Below, piece after piece: positions 34,705 to 42,660 of a DNA stretch of 64,000 nucleotides. Source of the stretch: Tessaracoccus flavus (GTDB taxonomy: Bacteria > Actinomycetota > Actinomycetes > Propionibacteriales > Propionibacteriaceae). Each line of letters opens with the position of its first letter. Positions within the stretch are counted from its first letter, which is position 1. The notes beneath the pieces were generated by a model. It ran no database searches and was not told the origin of the DNA. It worked only from the letters and a program-made list of their open reading frames with translations. A program made the position numbers and the translations under genes. Location of the stretch: positions 1,364,001 through 1,428,000 of the forward strand of contig NZ_CP019605.1 in the NCBI RefSeq assembly GCF_001997295.1, read 5' to 3'.

Positions 34705-34710
34705 GCCCAC

Positions 34711-34716
34711 ATTCTG
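34711..34716 (-). promoter_or_regulatory. Candidate -10 element for leaderless hisI
   Basis: CAGAAT on the minus strand, 6 nt before the hisI ATG at 34704. Only 32 bp separate the divergent start codons, so leaderless transcription on both sides is a reasonable reading. Confidence 0.35.
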
Positions 34717-34724
34717 CCAGCGCC

Positions 34725-34730
34725 TAAGCT
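34725..34730 (+). promoter_or_regulatory. Candidate -10 element for leaderless TIGR03085 gene
   Basis: TAAGCT (fits TAnnnT) 6 nt before ATG 34737, with no ribosome-binding site between. It is divergent from the hisI element. Confidence 0.35.
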
Positions 34731-34736
34731 TTGGCC

Positions 34737-35345
34737 ATGACCTTCGCCAAGCGCCAGCGTGCCGCCATCCTCGACCTCATGACCGACGTCGGACCCTTCG
34801 CACCGACGAGGTGCGGCGGCTGGCAGGTCCAGGACCTCGCCGCGCACCTGTACATCCGCGAGCACCGGCCAGCGGCACTGCCGGGGATCGGGGTCGACCG
34901 CTTCGCGGGACTCACGGAGCGGATCCAGCGCGAGGAGTTGCACAGCCGCGGATTCACCGGCCTCGTGGAGGCGCTGCGTCGCCCCGGCTGGATCATGCGC
35001 CCGCTGGACAAACTCGTCAACACCAGCGAATTCTTCATCCACCACGAGGACGTGCTGCGGGCCAACGGACGCTCGCAGACGCTGACGCCCGCCGAGCAGC
35101 AGGAGCTGTGGCCGATGGCGAAGGTGCTGGCCCGCAAGGCCCAGGCGGGCGCCCACCTCAGAGTCGTCCTCCGCCGGACCGACACGGGCGACGAGGTGCC
35201 GATGGGGAGCGGCGACCGCACCGTCCACGTCAGCGGCCTGCCCTCGGAACTGCTGCTGCACCTCAGCGGCCGAGACGCCGACGTCGACATCACGGGAGAG
35301 CCGGAGAGCGTCGACGCCTGGCGGCGATCCGTGGGAAGCCTGTAG
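34737..35345 (+). CDS. TIGR03085-family (DinB-like) metal-binding protein
   Basis: A 202-residue protein of the actinobacterial TIGR03085 family, related to maleylpyruvate isomerase/mycothiol-dependent DinB-like proteins. It has the N-terminal [20 protein letters not shown] helix with a candidate metal His, [13 protein letters not shown] with two adjacent His in the middle, and a C-terminal [13 protein letters not shown] segment. The substrate is unknown. It is divergent from hisI and 121 bp upstream of the protease locus; nothing shows that it belongs to that locus. Confidence 0.75.
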   Translation: MTFAKRQRAAILDLMTDVGPFAPTRCGGWQVQDLAAHLYIREHRPAALPGIGVDRFAGLTERIQREELHSRGFTGLVEALRRPGWIMRPLDKLVNTSEFFIHHEDVLRANGRSQTLTPAEQQELWPMAKVLARKAQAGAHLRVVLRRTDTGDEVPMGSGDRTVHVSGLPSELLLHLSGRDADVDITGEPESVDAWRRSVGSL

Positions 35346-35420
35346 CCGAAGGTCGTCAATCGCCCCGAATCCCTGCGACGGGCCGCGACTGCCGGAATGA
35401 TGGTGTATCAGGCAAGGCCC

Positions 35421-35443
35421 GGTCGGCTCCTGAGAGCCAGACC
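35421..35443 (+). other. Stem-loop upstream of the protease locus
   Basis: GGTC-GGCTC pairs with GAGCC-a-GACC around a CTGA loop: nine base pairs with one bulged A, ending 14 nt before the GGAGG ribosome-binding site of the subtilase gene. The 121 bp gap 35346-35466 otherwise shows no clear sigma-A type promoter or small gene. The hairpin could be a regulatory leader or a terminator remnant of the upstream gene. Confidence 0.4.
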
Positions 35444-35466
35444 CGTCCCCCGGCCCGGAGGTATCC

Positions 35467-36957
35467 ATGTCGCTGTCAATGCCGCGCGTTCTCGATCCAC
35501 TGACGTCCGATCCGCTGCCCGGCGGTCGCCCACCCCGACCCGTCGGCTATCTGGGCGACTCCATCCTGGTGCGCGGTCGGCCTGGGCGCGACGACCGCGC
35601 GGCCGTCGCGGTGCTGCGTGAGGCGGCGGCGCAACTGGGGTGGTCGGTCGAACCGGCCGACCCCAAGTCCGTAGTCACTGAACGGTTGCGCGCGGACGAA
35701 CGCGCGTCCTCAGTGCTGGAGGGTGCCTGGGTCAGCGACTACCGCATCCGCTCCGCCGACGGTCCGCCACCGGACGCCTGGAGCGTCCTGGCTTTGGCCC
35801 GACGGCTCCACCCCGAGGCCGCCACTGGGCTCCAACTCAACCACCTGCTGAGCCTGCAACCCTCCTACCAGGGCATGCCGTACTACGTCTCGATGCCGTA
35901 CTACGTGTCCATGCCCTACTACGTCTCGATGCCCGCCGCGTCCGAGTACTCGTCCCCTGGCTCCGGTGGCCGCACGCCGGTCTCGCTGGTGTTGCCGGAT
36001 CCTGCGCTCAGGGCACGCACCCTCCGGCGGCGACCCGTGGTCGTCGTGCCGGACACCGCGCTCGGCTCGCACCCGTGGTTCCAGGACCCGACCACCGCCA
36101 CCGGCGAGGTCTACGCCTACGGGTTCCGGCTCGGCATCGGCGGCGACCTCCCCTCAGCCGCCCCCATCCCGCCCGCCAACCCCCTCGACGGCCGGGTCCG
36201 CTCCCACGCCGGCCACGGCACCTTCATCGCCGGCCTCATCCGTCAGCTGTGCCCGGAGGCACGGATCGAGGTCATCGCGCTCATCGACGATGCGGGCACG
36301 ATGCCCGAAGCGGTCCTCATCCAGGTGCTCGCGCTGCTGCTGTTGCGGCACCTCGACGCCCAGGCCGGCGGGAACGTGGACGAATTGATCGACGTCATCT
36401 CCCTGTCTCTCGGCTACTACCACGAGGACCCCGACGACGCGGCTGAGGATGCCCCGCTGCGACGGGTGCTCGCGCTCCTGGCTGGTGCCGGCGTCGCCGT
36501 CGTTGCGTCGGCGGGCAATCAGGCCACCACCGACAAGCTGTTCCCCGCCGCCTTTGCCGAGCAGGTGTCCGGGCTTGATCCGGGCCGGGTGCCGCTGGTG
36601 AGCGTTGGAGCGCTCAACCCGGATGGGACGGTGGCGTATTTCTCCAACGCCGGCCAGTGGGTCACCTGCCACCGCCCGGGGGCGGCCCTGGTCAGCACCG
36701 TGCCCGACGATCTGGACGGCGACCTGCAGCCGCGGGCACGGCTCGCGGCCGTCGGCGAGAAGCGGGCCACCATCGATCCGGAGAACTTCACCGGCGGCTT
36801 CGCATCCTGGTCCGGCACCTCCTTCGCAGCTCCGGTTCTGGCTGGCCAGCTGGCGGCCCGGATCGCCCAGCACCGGCTGGCGCCGCTGCCGGAGGCCAAG
36901 GCCTGCCTGGCCCGCGGCTGGGACGCCGTCACAGACGAGCTGGGGTGGGTCCGATGA
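35467..36957 (+). CDS. Subtilisin-like S8 serine protease, cytoplasmic, with MPYYVS repeats
   Basis: A 496-residue subtilase without a signal peptide. The catalytic set is visible: Asp196 in VVVVPDTALG, His250 in SHAGHGTFIAG, oxyanion Asn351 in SAGNQ, and Ser452 in SGTSFAAPV. The N-terminal 170 residues are not subtilase and contain three consecutive MPYYVS copies (residues 137-154). The GGAGG ribosome-binding site lies 5 nt before ATG. The stop overlaps the start of the sigma-factor gene (ATGA). It is likely the first gene of a multi-protease operon. Lack of export signals suggests it cleaves an intracellular target, perhaps a partner encoded downstream (inference). Confidence 0.85.
   Translation: MSLSMPRVLDPLTSDPLPGGRPPRPVGYLGDSILVRGRPGRDDRAAVAVLREAAAQLGWSVEPADPKSVVTERLRADERASSVLEGAWVSDYRIRSADGPPPDAWSVLALARRLHPEAATGLQLNHLLSLQPSYQGMPYYVSMPYYVSMPYYVSMPAASEYSSPGSGGRTPVSLVLPDPALRARTLRRRPVVVVPDTALGSHPWFQDPTTATGEVYAYGFRLGIGGDLPSAAPIPPANPLDGRVRSHAGHGTFIAGLIRQLCPEARIEVIALIDDAGTMPEAVLIQVLALLLLRHLDAQAGGNVDELIDVISLSLGYYHEDPDDAAEDAPLRRVLALLAGAGVAVVASAGNQATTDKLFPAAFAEQVSGLDPGRVPLVSVGALNPDGTVAYFSNAGQWVTCHRPGAALVSTVPDDLDGDLQPRARLAAVGEKRATIDPENFTGGFASWSGTSFAAPVLAGQLAARIAQHRLAPLPEAKACLARGWDAVTDELGWVR
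35875..35928 (+). repeat. Three tandem MPYYVS-encoding 18-bp units
   Basis: Three 18-bp in-frame units encode MPYYVS three times, followed by MP. The units differ at synonymous third positions, so the peptide rather than the DNA appears to be maintained. It lies in the linker before the catalytic domain of the subtilase. Confidence 0.9.
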
Positions 36958-37523
36958 GCGCCCCCGCTACGTCGTCGCTGTCCGGACAGGCTGCAGCGGC
37001 CTTCGCCGCGTACCGCTCGGGCGAGACGGGTCGGATGAGCGAGCTGGTCTCGCTGCTGACGCCCGCACTGTGGGCGGTTGCCCGCTCCGCCGGGCTCGAC
37101 AGCGCCAAGGCCGAGGATGTCGTCCAGTCGGCCTGGGAGGCACTCGTCCGCAAGGCCGACACGATCGACGACCCTCAGGCCGTCTTCGCCTGGCTGCTGA
37201 CCACCACGCGACGCGCGGCTTGGCGCGCGGCCGGGGCGCGACGCGAGGAGCCGTTGGTCGAGGACTCCCCCGCACCCACCCCCACGCCGGAGACGATCGT
37301 GCTCGACGAGGACCGGGGGCTGAGGCTCTGGCGCCACGTCAAGGCACTCAGCCCCCGCTGCCAGGCCCTCATCCGCGTCATCGCGTTCGCGCCCACCCCC
37401 GACTACGCCGCCATCTCGGCGGCGCTCGGCATGCCGGTGGGATCCATCGGCCCGACGCGAGGGCGCTGTCTGGCGGCCCTGCGCGCCGCCCTCGCCGACG
37501 ACCCCGCCTGGAGCCTCTCATGA
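36954..37523 (+). CDS. ECF-like RNA polymerase sigma factor
   Basis: A 189-residue sigma-70 family protein of ECF size. Region 2 (about residues 12-98) holds LTPALWAVARSAGLDSAKAEDVVQSAWEAL, which matches the region 2.2 DAEDVVQ-type core, and an Arg-rich region 2.4 end. Region 4 (about 120-182) has the helix-turn-helix YAAISAALGMPVGSIGPTRGRCLAALR. It is coupled by ATGA overlaps to the subtilase upstream and the 157-residue protein downstream. Typical ECF factors have an anti-sigma next to them, which makes the downstream gene a candidate. Confidence 0.85.
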   Translation: MSAPATSSLSGQAAAAFAAYRSGETGRMSELVSLLTPALWAVARSAGLDSAKAEDVVQSAWEALVRKADTIDDPQAVFAWLLTTTRRAAWRAAGARREEPLVEDSPAPTPTPETIVLDEDRGLRLWRHVKALSPRCQALIRVIAFAPTPDYAAISAALGMPVGSIGPTRGRCLAALRAALADDPAWSLS

Positions 37524-37993
37524 ACGACTACGCCGCGGACGCCCCCCTCGACGCCGACGACGAGCGCCTGCTCGCAGCGGTTGCCTCCGCCCAGTTGGAG
37601 CACGACCCCGTCCCGGACGGGCTCATCGACCGGCTCATGTTCGCTGTGTCCCTGGAGATCATGGAGGCGGAACTCGCCACCCTCGAATCCCGGGATCTGG
37701 CCACAGTCCGATCGATCGATCCGGTGGTCGTCGACACCATCACGTTCACCGCCTCCACCACGAGCTTCATGGTCTCGCTCTCCGAGTCCGACGGGGGGGT
37801 CCGGATCGATGGCTGGGTCACCGGGGGCGGCGTCGAGGTCGAGCTGCGGGCGGGCGCTCTCCGCCTCAGCCGCGTGAGCGATGCGACGGGTCGGCTCACC
37901 TGGGAGCATGTCCCGCACGGCCCAGTGCGTTTCCTCATCCAGCCGTCGCGGCCCGGCCAGCGACCCGTCGTGACGCCGACGATCGAGGTCTAA
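37520..37993 (+). CDS. Small companion protein, candidate anti-sigma or adaptor
   Basis: A 157-residue protein I cannot assign to a family. The N-terminal 60 residues are acidic and helical (DDERLLAAVASAQLEHD, RLMFAVSLEIMEAELATLES). The C-terminal 95 residues look like a beta-sandwich (ITFTASTTSFMVSL, GVRIDGWVTGGGVEVEL, RLTWEHVPHGPVRFLI). It has no transmembrane helix and no zinc-binding His/Cys cluster, so it is not a classical ZAS anti-sigma. The overlap with the sigma gene and the abutting CHAT gene suggest a stoichiometric partner of one of them (inference). Confidence 0.7.
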   Translation: MNDYAADAPLDADDERLLAAVASAQLEHDPVPDGLIDRLMFAVSLEIMEAELATLESRDLATVRSIDPVVVDTITFTASTTSFMVSLSESDGGVRIDGWVTGGGVEVELRAGALRLSRVSDATGRLTWEHVPHGPVRFLIQPSRPGQRPVVTPTIEV

Positions 37994-40405
37994 GTGGCGG
38001 AGCCGGCGCAGGATCTGTACGAGTTGGGCCGTTCGGCGCTCGCGGAGCACCGAACGGCCGACGCGCGCGCCCTGCTGGTGAAGGCGGCCGCCCGCTGCCC
38101 TCCGGACCACCTTGAGCTCTCCTTGCGGATCCGCATCTCGCTGGCCTGGACCGTCTACGACGAGCGAGGTCCGGACGCGGCGCTCCGCTCGCTGTCGGAG
38201 GCACGTCGGACCGCACACCGGGCGGGACTCACCCATCTCGCGGCGGCTGCGACGGTCCAGATCGGGACGGTGCACGCCAGGTCCGGCGATCTCGGTGCCG
38301 CGTGGCGCTGCCTGCGCGAGGTGGCCGACGACGACCTGCCCGCCCCGGACCGGATGAGGATGCTGCTCAACCGAGGAACGCTCGCCTCCGAGCTGCGCCA
38401 CTTCGACGACGCCGTGGCCGACCTGCAGTCGGCGAGCCTGCTGGCCCGGGACCTGGGTGAGTCGGCCATCCACTTCATGGCCCGCCACAACCTGGGCTGG
38501 GTGCAGTTCCTCCGCGGGGACCTGCCCGCCGCGCTGCGTCACATGCACGACGCGGAATCGCTCCATCCGCTCCTCGATCTTTCCGTGTCCCGGCAGGACC
38601 GGGCGAGGGTCCTGCTGGAGGCCGGGCTGGCGGATGACGCGCACCGCCTGCTGCTGCTGGCCCGCGACGGTCAGCCCACCGCCCAACGGCGGGCGGAGGT
38701 TGACATCGATCTGGCCCGCTGCGCGCTGCTCCTGGGACGAGCCGACGATGCCCGGGAGCGGGCCCGCGCAGCGGCCGCGGTCTTCCGACGGCGGAACCAG
38801 GCCGGATGGCACAGACGCGCGGCGCTCGTCGGGCTCCTCGCCCGACCGCGTCTGGGGGCCGCCCGCCGACTGTGGGCCGACGCCCGCGAGGCCGGCGATC
38901 GTGGCGTGGCGTTGAGGGCCGCCGCAGCTGGATTGATGGCACCCAATCCCGGCGGCGCGGACCGCACGGACCTCACCGCATACGCGGCGCAGCTCACCCG
39001 CTCCCCCACCGTCTCACTGCGTCTGGCGGGGCTCCTGGCCCTCGCTGCGGCCGCGGAGGATGCGGCGGTGGCCAGACGGTTTCTGCGCCGCGCCAGCTCG
39101 ACGCTGGTCAGGGCTCAACTCGGGCTCGCCAGCCTGGATCTGCGAACCGCGACCGCCCTGCACGGGGAGGCCGCCGCAGCCCTGGACATCGAACTGGCGG
39201 CGGACCTCGGCCCCGACGCGCTGGTCGAGACGACCGAGCGGTGGCGGATGGCCACCCGACCCTCCCCTCAGGTGCGTCCACCCACCGATCCGCGGCTCGC
39301 CGAGGCCGCCTCGACGCTGCGCAAACTGCGCGCGGAGTTCGATCCGGCGGCGCCGGACGCGCCCACCGTGGCCGCGTCCATCGCCGGCGCGGAGCACGAG
39401 GTGCGAGCTCTCACCTGGGGGGCCCCGCGCGCCCAACCCCCCCTGCCCGGCATCATGAGTGCGGGCGCTCTGCGCAGGGCCGCCCGCAGCGCCGGAGCGA
39501 CCATCGTGGTGACCGTGCGCCGTGGTGACCACATCGATGCTGTGCTCCTGGGCGAGGGGCCCACCCACACGGTGCATCTCGGCTCCGCGGCGGCCCTGAT
39601 CGAACTTGTCGAGGCCGTCCACGCGGACCTGACGGTGCGGGCACGGCTAGGGCCGGCTCATCCGCTGGCCGCCACTGTGCGGTCCTCGCTGAACGCCCGA
39701 CTGCATCAGCTCGGCCAGGCCGTCGCCGCCCCGCTGGCGGACCGGAGCGGCCCCCTGGTGATCGTCCCGACGCGCGCGCTGACGGGCGTCCCGTGGCTGG
39801 CGCTGCCCCACCTCGCCGGACGACCCGTGACCGTCTCCCCCACCGCCTCGAGCTGGGCCACCGGGGCGCGCACCGTCTCAGACCCGACGGCCGAGGTGCT
39901 GACCGGCCCCGCCCTCGAGCTGGCCGCCGAGGAGGCCAGGGCGGTCAGCACCGCCTGGAACGCCTCCGCGGCAGACGCTCTGCCGTCGGCGCTGGCCGCC
40001 GCCGACCTCGTCCACGTGGCGGCCCACGGCGAGCACCGCGGCGACAACCCGTTGTTCTCGAGCCTCCTGCTCGACGGAGGGCCGGTGTTCGCCCACGAAC
40101 TCGAAGGCCTGCCCATGCGGGCCAGCCATGTGGTGCTGTCGGCGTGCGAGGTCGGGCGGGCCACCCAGCGTCCCGGAGACCAGCCGCTGGGGTTCACCGC
40201 CACCCTGCTGTGCGCGGGGGTGGTCTGCGTCGTCGCGCCGGTGGCCCCGGTCGACGACGCGCTGGCGGCCCAGGTCATGGCCGCCTATCACGAGAAGCTC
40301 CGCACCGGCGTCGATGCCGCTACCGCCCTTGCGCTCGCGACCGCGGGTGATCCCGCAGCCGGAGCCTTCACCTGCTTCGGCGCCCCGTGGCGGGTAGCGC
40401 TCTGA
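37994..40405 (+). CDS. TPR-CHAT caspase-like protease
   Basis: An 803-residue protein. Residues 1 to about 320 are TPR-like alpha-helical repeats (for example LGRSALAEHRTADARALL, ATVQIGTVHARSGDLGAAWRCL). The C-terminal CHAT domain (about 490-803) has the caspase-type dyad His678 in HVAAHGEHRG and Cys718 in LSACEVGRA. CHAT proteins such as separase-like and Craspase proteases cleave specific partner proteins when their TPR part senses a signal. GTG 37994 directly follows the stop of the 157-residue gene. No signal peptide or membrane helix is seen, and no CRISPR effector is nearby. Confidence 0.88.
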   Translation: MAEPAQDLYELGRSALAEHRTADARALLVKAAARCPPDHLELSLRIRISLAWTVYDERGPDAALRSLSEARRTAHRAGLTHLAAAATVQIGTVHARSGDLGAAWRCLREVADDDLPAPDRMRMLLNRGTLASELRHFDDAVADLQSASLLARDLGESAIHFMARHNLGWVQFLRGDLPAALRHMHDAESLHPLLDLSVSRQDRARVLLEAGLADDAHRLLLLARDGQPTAQRRAEVDIDLARCALLLGRADDARERARAAAAVFRRRNQAGWHRRAALVGLLARPRLGAARRLWADAREAGDRGVALRAAAAGLMAPNPGGADRTDLTAYAAQLTRSPTVSLRLAGLLALAAAAEDAAVARRFLRRASSTLVRAQLGLASLDLRTATALHGEAAAALDIELAADLGPDALVETTERWRMATRPSPQVRPPTDPRLAEAASTLRKLRAEFDPAAPDAPTVAASIAGAEHEVRALTWGAPRAQPPLPGIMSAGALRRAARSAGATIVVTVRRGDHIDAVLLGEGPTHTVHLGSAAALIELVEAVHADLTVRARLGPAHPLAATVRSSLNARLHQLGQAVAAPLADRSGPLVIVPTRALTGVPWLALPHLAGRPVTVSPTASSWATGARTVSDPTAEVLTGPALELAAEEARAVSTAWNASAADALPSALAAADLVHVAAHGEHRGDNPLFSSLLLDGGPVFAHELEGLPMRASHVVLSACEVGRATQRPGDQPLGFTATLLCAGVVCVVAPVAPVDDALAAQVMAAYHEKLRTGVDAATALALATAGDPAAGAFTCFGAPWRVAL

Positions 40406-40436
40406 CGTATCACGGAGCCGCCTGGCCGCTCCTGGA

Positions 40437-40467
40437 GGGGTAAGGGCGCAGAGAGCGCCCCCACCCC
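40437..40467 (+). other. Stem-loop between the CHAT gene and the 721-residue gene
   Basis: GGGCGC (40444-40449) pairs with GCGCCC (40455-40460) around loop AGAGA. An outer GGGG/CCCC pair closes it across a 3x3 internal loop. It ends 2 nt before the GAGGAAGG ribosome-binding site, within a 79-nt gap in an otherwise compact locus. There is no U-tract, so it is more likely an attenuator, processing site or translational regulator than a complete terminator. Confidence 0.45.
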
Positions 40468-40484
40468 ACGAGGAAGGCGCAACC

Positions 40485-42650
40485 ATGGTCCAGGCAATGG
40501 GTCCGACTTATGCAGGTGGCACGCAGCCCATCACCAAGGATGGCTACGACGTGCTCTATCTGCCCGACGTCAACAACCGGGAGCTCATCGCCCAGGGCGA
40601 GGCGCCGGTCTTCTACTACATCCCTAACCGCATCCGGATGGCCCGCAAGGAAGGCCCCGACAAGGGCGACTACCTGTTCAACCTCGTCCGCTTCGCCGGG
40701 ACGGGCGGCGAGGGTGTGATCGGCGGCGGTGGCGACGTCGCCGGCGGCATGATGACCTTCTCCGTCACCGGCGCCCTGCCGGAAACCACCAGGCGGCAGG
40801 CCGAGGGCGAGATCACGGCGAAGTTCAGCGAGAGCACCGACGTCTTCTGGGGGCTCAAGTCCACCCGCAAGCCGCCCATGTTCCGGCCCGCGATCATCGC
40901 CCAGACCACCACGAGCGTGTCCAACATGTCGCCCACCGAGCAGGGCTTCCCGACGCTCGATCCGGGTGAGACCCGCGGCCCCTCGAGAGGATTCAGAACC
41001 CTCGGCATGCCGAGGACCAAGGCACACACCCGCGACGCTGAGCCCGGCGCCACCGACAGCAACCTGGACCCGTGGTACTGCATGATGCAGGGCCAGGGCA
41101 GCGGGTCGATCGACCCGACCGGCACGCACGCCTTCTCCGGCCTGCTCGGCAAGTACCCCGCCTCCATCGCGTGGGCCGCCTTCCACGGCGGGGCCAGCCC
41201 GCTCATCGTCATCCAGAACTTCAAGCTCAAGGTCTGGTCGCCGGTGTGCACGATCAAGATCGACGGGAACTGGGACTCGGTGTTCCAGCACTTCTCCGCG
41301 GCCGCGTCCGGCCGCTACCTGTGGGCCAAGGTGGATGCGCAGGCCGAGTTCAACAAGATGCGCAAGTCCGGCAAGATCACCGTCGACGTCAAGGTCGACA
41401 CCACCCTGCCCGGGGCGGGCGAGATCGCCAAGCAGATGGACGAGCGCTCCGACCTGGTGTTCAACAAGTTCATGGAGATGGCGCAGAAGACGATCTTCGA
41501 TCAGCCCGCACCCCAGGTCGAGGCCGCGAAGGCCGAGTCCGGCAACAGCTTCTTCTCTCCGTGGGGGGTCGGACTCTCGCTCAAGTATCGGCGCGACGAG
41601 AACCACCTCGACCTCCACTACGAGGAGACCAAGCAGTTCGCCTACCTCCAGGACCACACCGTGGCCAGTTCCCTGGCGGGGATGGGCGACGAGATCACGG
41701 CCGATGCGGAGGCGGAGCGGAAGTACTTCATGACGGTCTACCTCGACGACTGGCCCCAGCGGCTCGCCCGCGTGGTGCGCCCGGTCGCCAGCTGGGACGA
41801 CAAGACCGTGCAGTTCCTCTCCGTCCAGGTCGGCTATCCCAACACCACCGGCGAACTCAACTGGGCCGGGCACAGCTTCACCGGCTCCGACGGCAACGAC
41901 CCGACGTGGAAGTTCCAGACGGCCAAGAAGGTCGCCGGCGACGTGAGCAACGCGCCCGACGGCTGGACCCCCGACCTCACCTACGTCAAGCGCAAGGTCC
42001 ACCTGGCCGAGCCCCCGAGCGAGACGCTCGACCCGTTCCACCGGGTGCAGATCGAACGCAACGTCATCGACCTCGACCCGGAGCCCAACGGCACCCTGCT
42101 GAACGACACCACCCTCGAGGTCCGCGCCGACAACGCCGGCCGCATCGCCGTCGGCCCGATCGGCCTTGGCGTCATGCTGGAGGACAAGTCCCAGACCGTC
42201 GAGGTGGTCATCGAGGCCACCGATCGGGATTACGAGCCCCTCGGGATGCCTCCCGTCCGGTTCCGCTGGGGCTTCGACGACCTCGACGCCGACCGTAGTT
42301 GGACGGTGTTCTCGGGCGACCCGGAGATGCTCCCGTACTACCGCTACAAGGTGACGGCCACGGTCAAGGGCACGCTGTTCCGCAAGGGGCAGTCCTGGAC
42401 CGGCCCGTGGGTGACGGCCAACGGCAACGGCCCCCTCATCGTCGATGTCCCCCCGCCCGACGGCGAGGGCGTGGTGACGCGAGCGCTGGTGGATGAACGG
42501 GTGCGCAAGCTCCGCGAGCTGGCGGCACCGACCGAGGCCCCAGCCGCCCCCGAGGAGGCGTCCGAATATCTCCCGGAGTCCGCGCCCGACGACGGGCCGG
42601 CGTCCCGGAGCACGGCCGCTCCGACCGAGTTCCTCTCCTACACCCTCTGA
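40485..42650 (+). CDS. Large protein of unknown family in the protease locus
   Basis: A 721-residue protein I do not recognise. It has no signal peptide or transmembrane helix. Visible parts: N-terminal GYDVLYLPDVNNRELIAQGEAPVFYYIPNR and YLFNLVRFAG; a glycine-rich GGGGDVAGGMMTF; a mixed central region with SPVCTIKIDGNWDSVFQHFSAA; and two beta-rich C-terminal segments (VQIERNVIDLDPEP, RYKVTATVKGTLFRKGQSW) before a Pro/Glu/Ala-rich tail. Strong ribosome-binding site GAGGAAGG lies 7 nt before ATG. It could be a sensor, structural component or protease target. No function should be assumed. Confidence 0.8.
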   Translation: MVQAMGPTYAGGTQPITKDGYDVLYLPDVNNRELIAQGEAPVFYYIPNRIRMARKEGPDKGDYLFNLVRFAGTGGEGVIGGGGDVAGGMMTFSVTGALPETTRRQAEGEITAKFSESTDVFWGLKSTRKPPMFRPAIIAQTTTSVSNMSPTEQGFPTLDPGETRGPSRGFRTLGMPRTKAHTRDAEPGATDSNLDPWYCMMQGQGSGSIDPTGTHAFSGLLGKYPASIAWAAFHGGASPLIVIQNFKLKVWSPVCTIKIDGNWDSVFQHFSAAASGRYLWAKVDAQAEFNKMRKSGKITVDVKVDTTLPGAGEIAKQMDERSDLVFNKFMEMAQKTIFDQPAPQVEAAKAESGNSFFSPWGVGLSLKYRRDENHLDLHYEETKQFAYLQDHTVASSLAGMGDEITADAEAERKYFMTVYLDDWPQRLARVVRPVASWDDKTVQFLSVQVGYPNTTGELNWAGHSFTGSDGNDPTWKFQTAKKVAGDVSNAPDGWTPDLTYVKRKVHLAEPPSETLDPFHRVQIERNVIDLDPEPNGTLLNDTTLEVRADNAGRIAVGPIGLGVMLEDKSQTVEVVIEATDRDYEPLGMPPVRFRWGFDDLDADRSWTVFSGDPEMLPYYRYKVTATVKGTLFRKGQSWTGPWVTANGNGPLIVDVPPPDGEGVVTRALVDERVRKLRELAAPTEAPAAPEEASEYLPESAPDDGPASRSTAAPTEFLSYTL

Positions 42651-42660
42651 GGTACCTGCC

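Noticed and set aside
32517-35468. One giant open frame covering trpE, hisI and beyond on the minus strand
   Set aside because: Only its last 130 codons (from GTG 32909) look like a real protein, the Trp-associated membrane protein. The rest is out of frame with trpE and hisI.
35875-35928. Possible CRISPR or transposon repeat
   Set aside because: The 18-bp units are in frame, lack spacers, and differ at synonymous positions, so they are a coding peptide repeat.
37994-40405. Craspase-type CRISPR-linked TPR-CHAT
   Set aside because: No Cas7-11/gRAMP-like gene or CRISPR array is present in the window.
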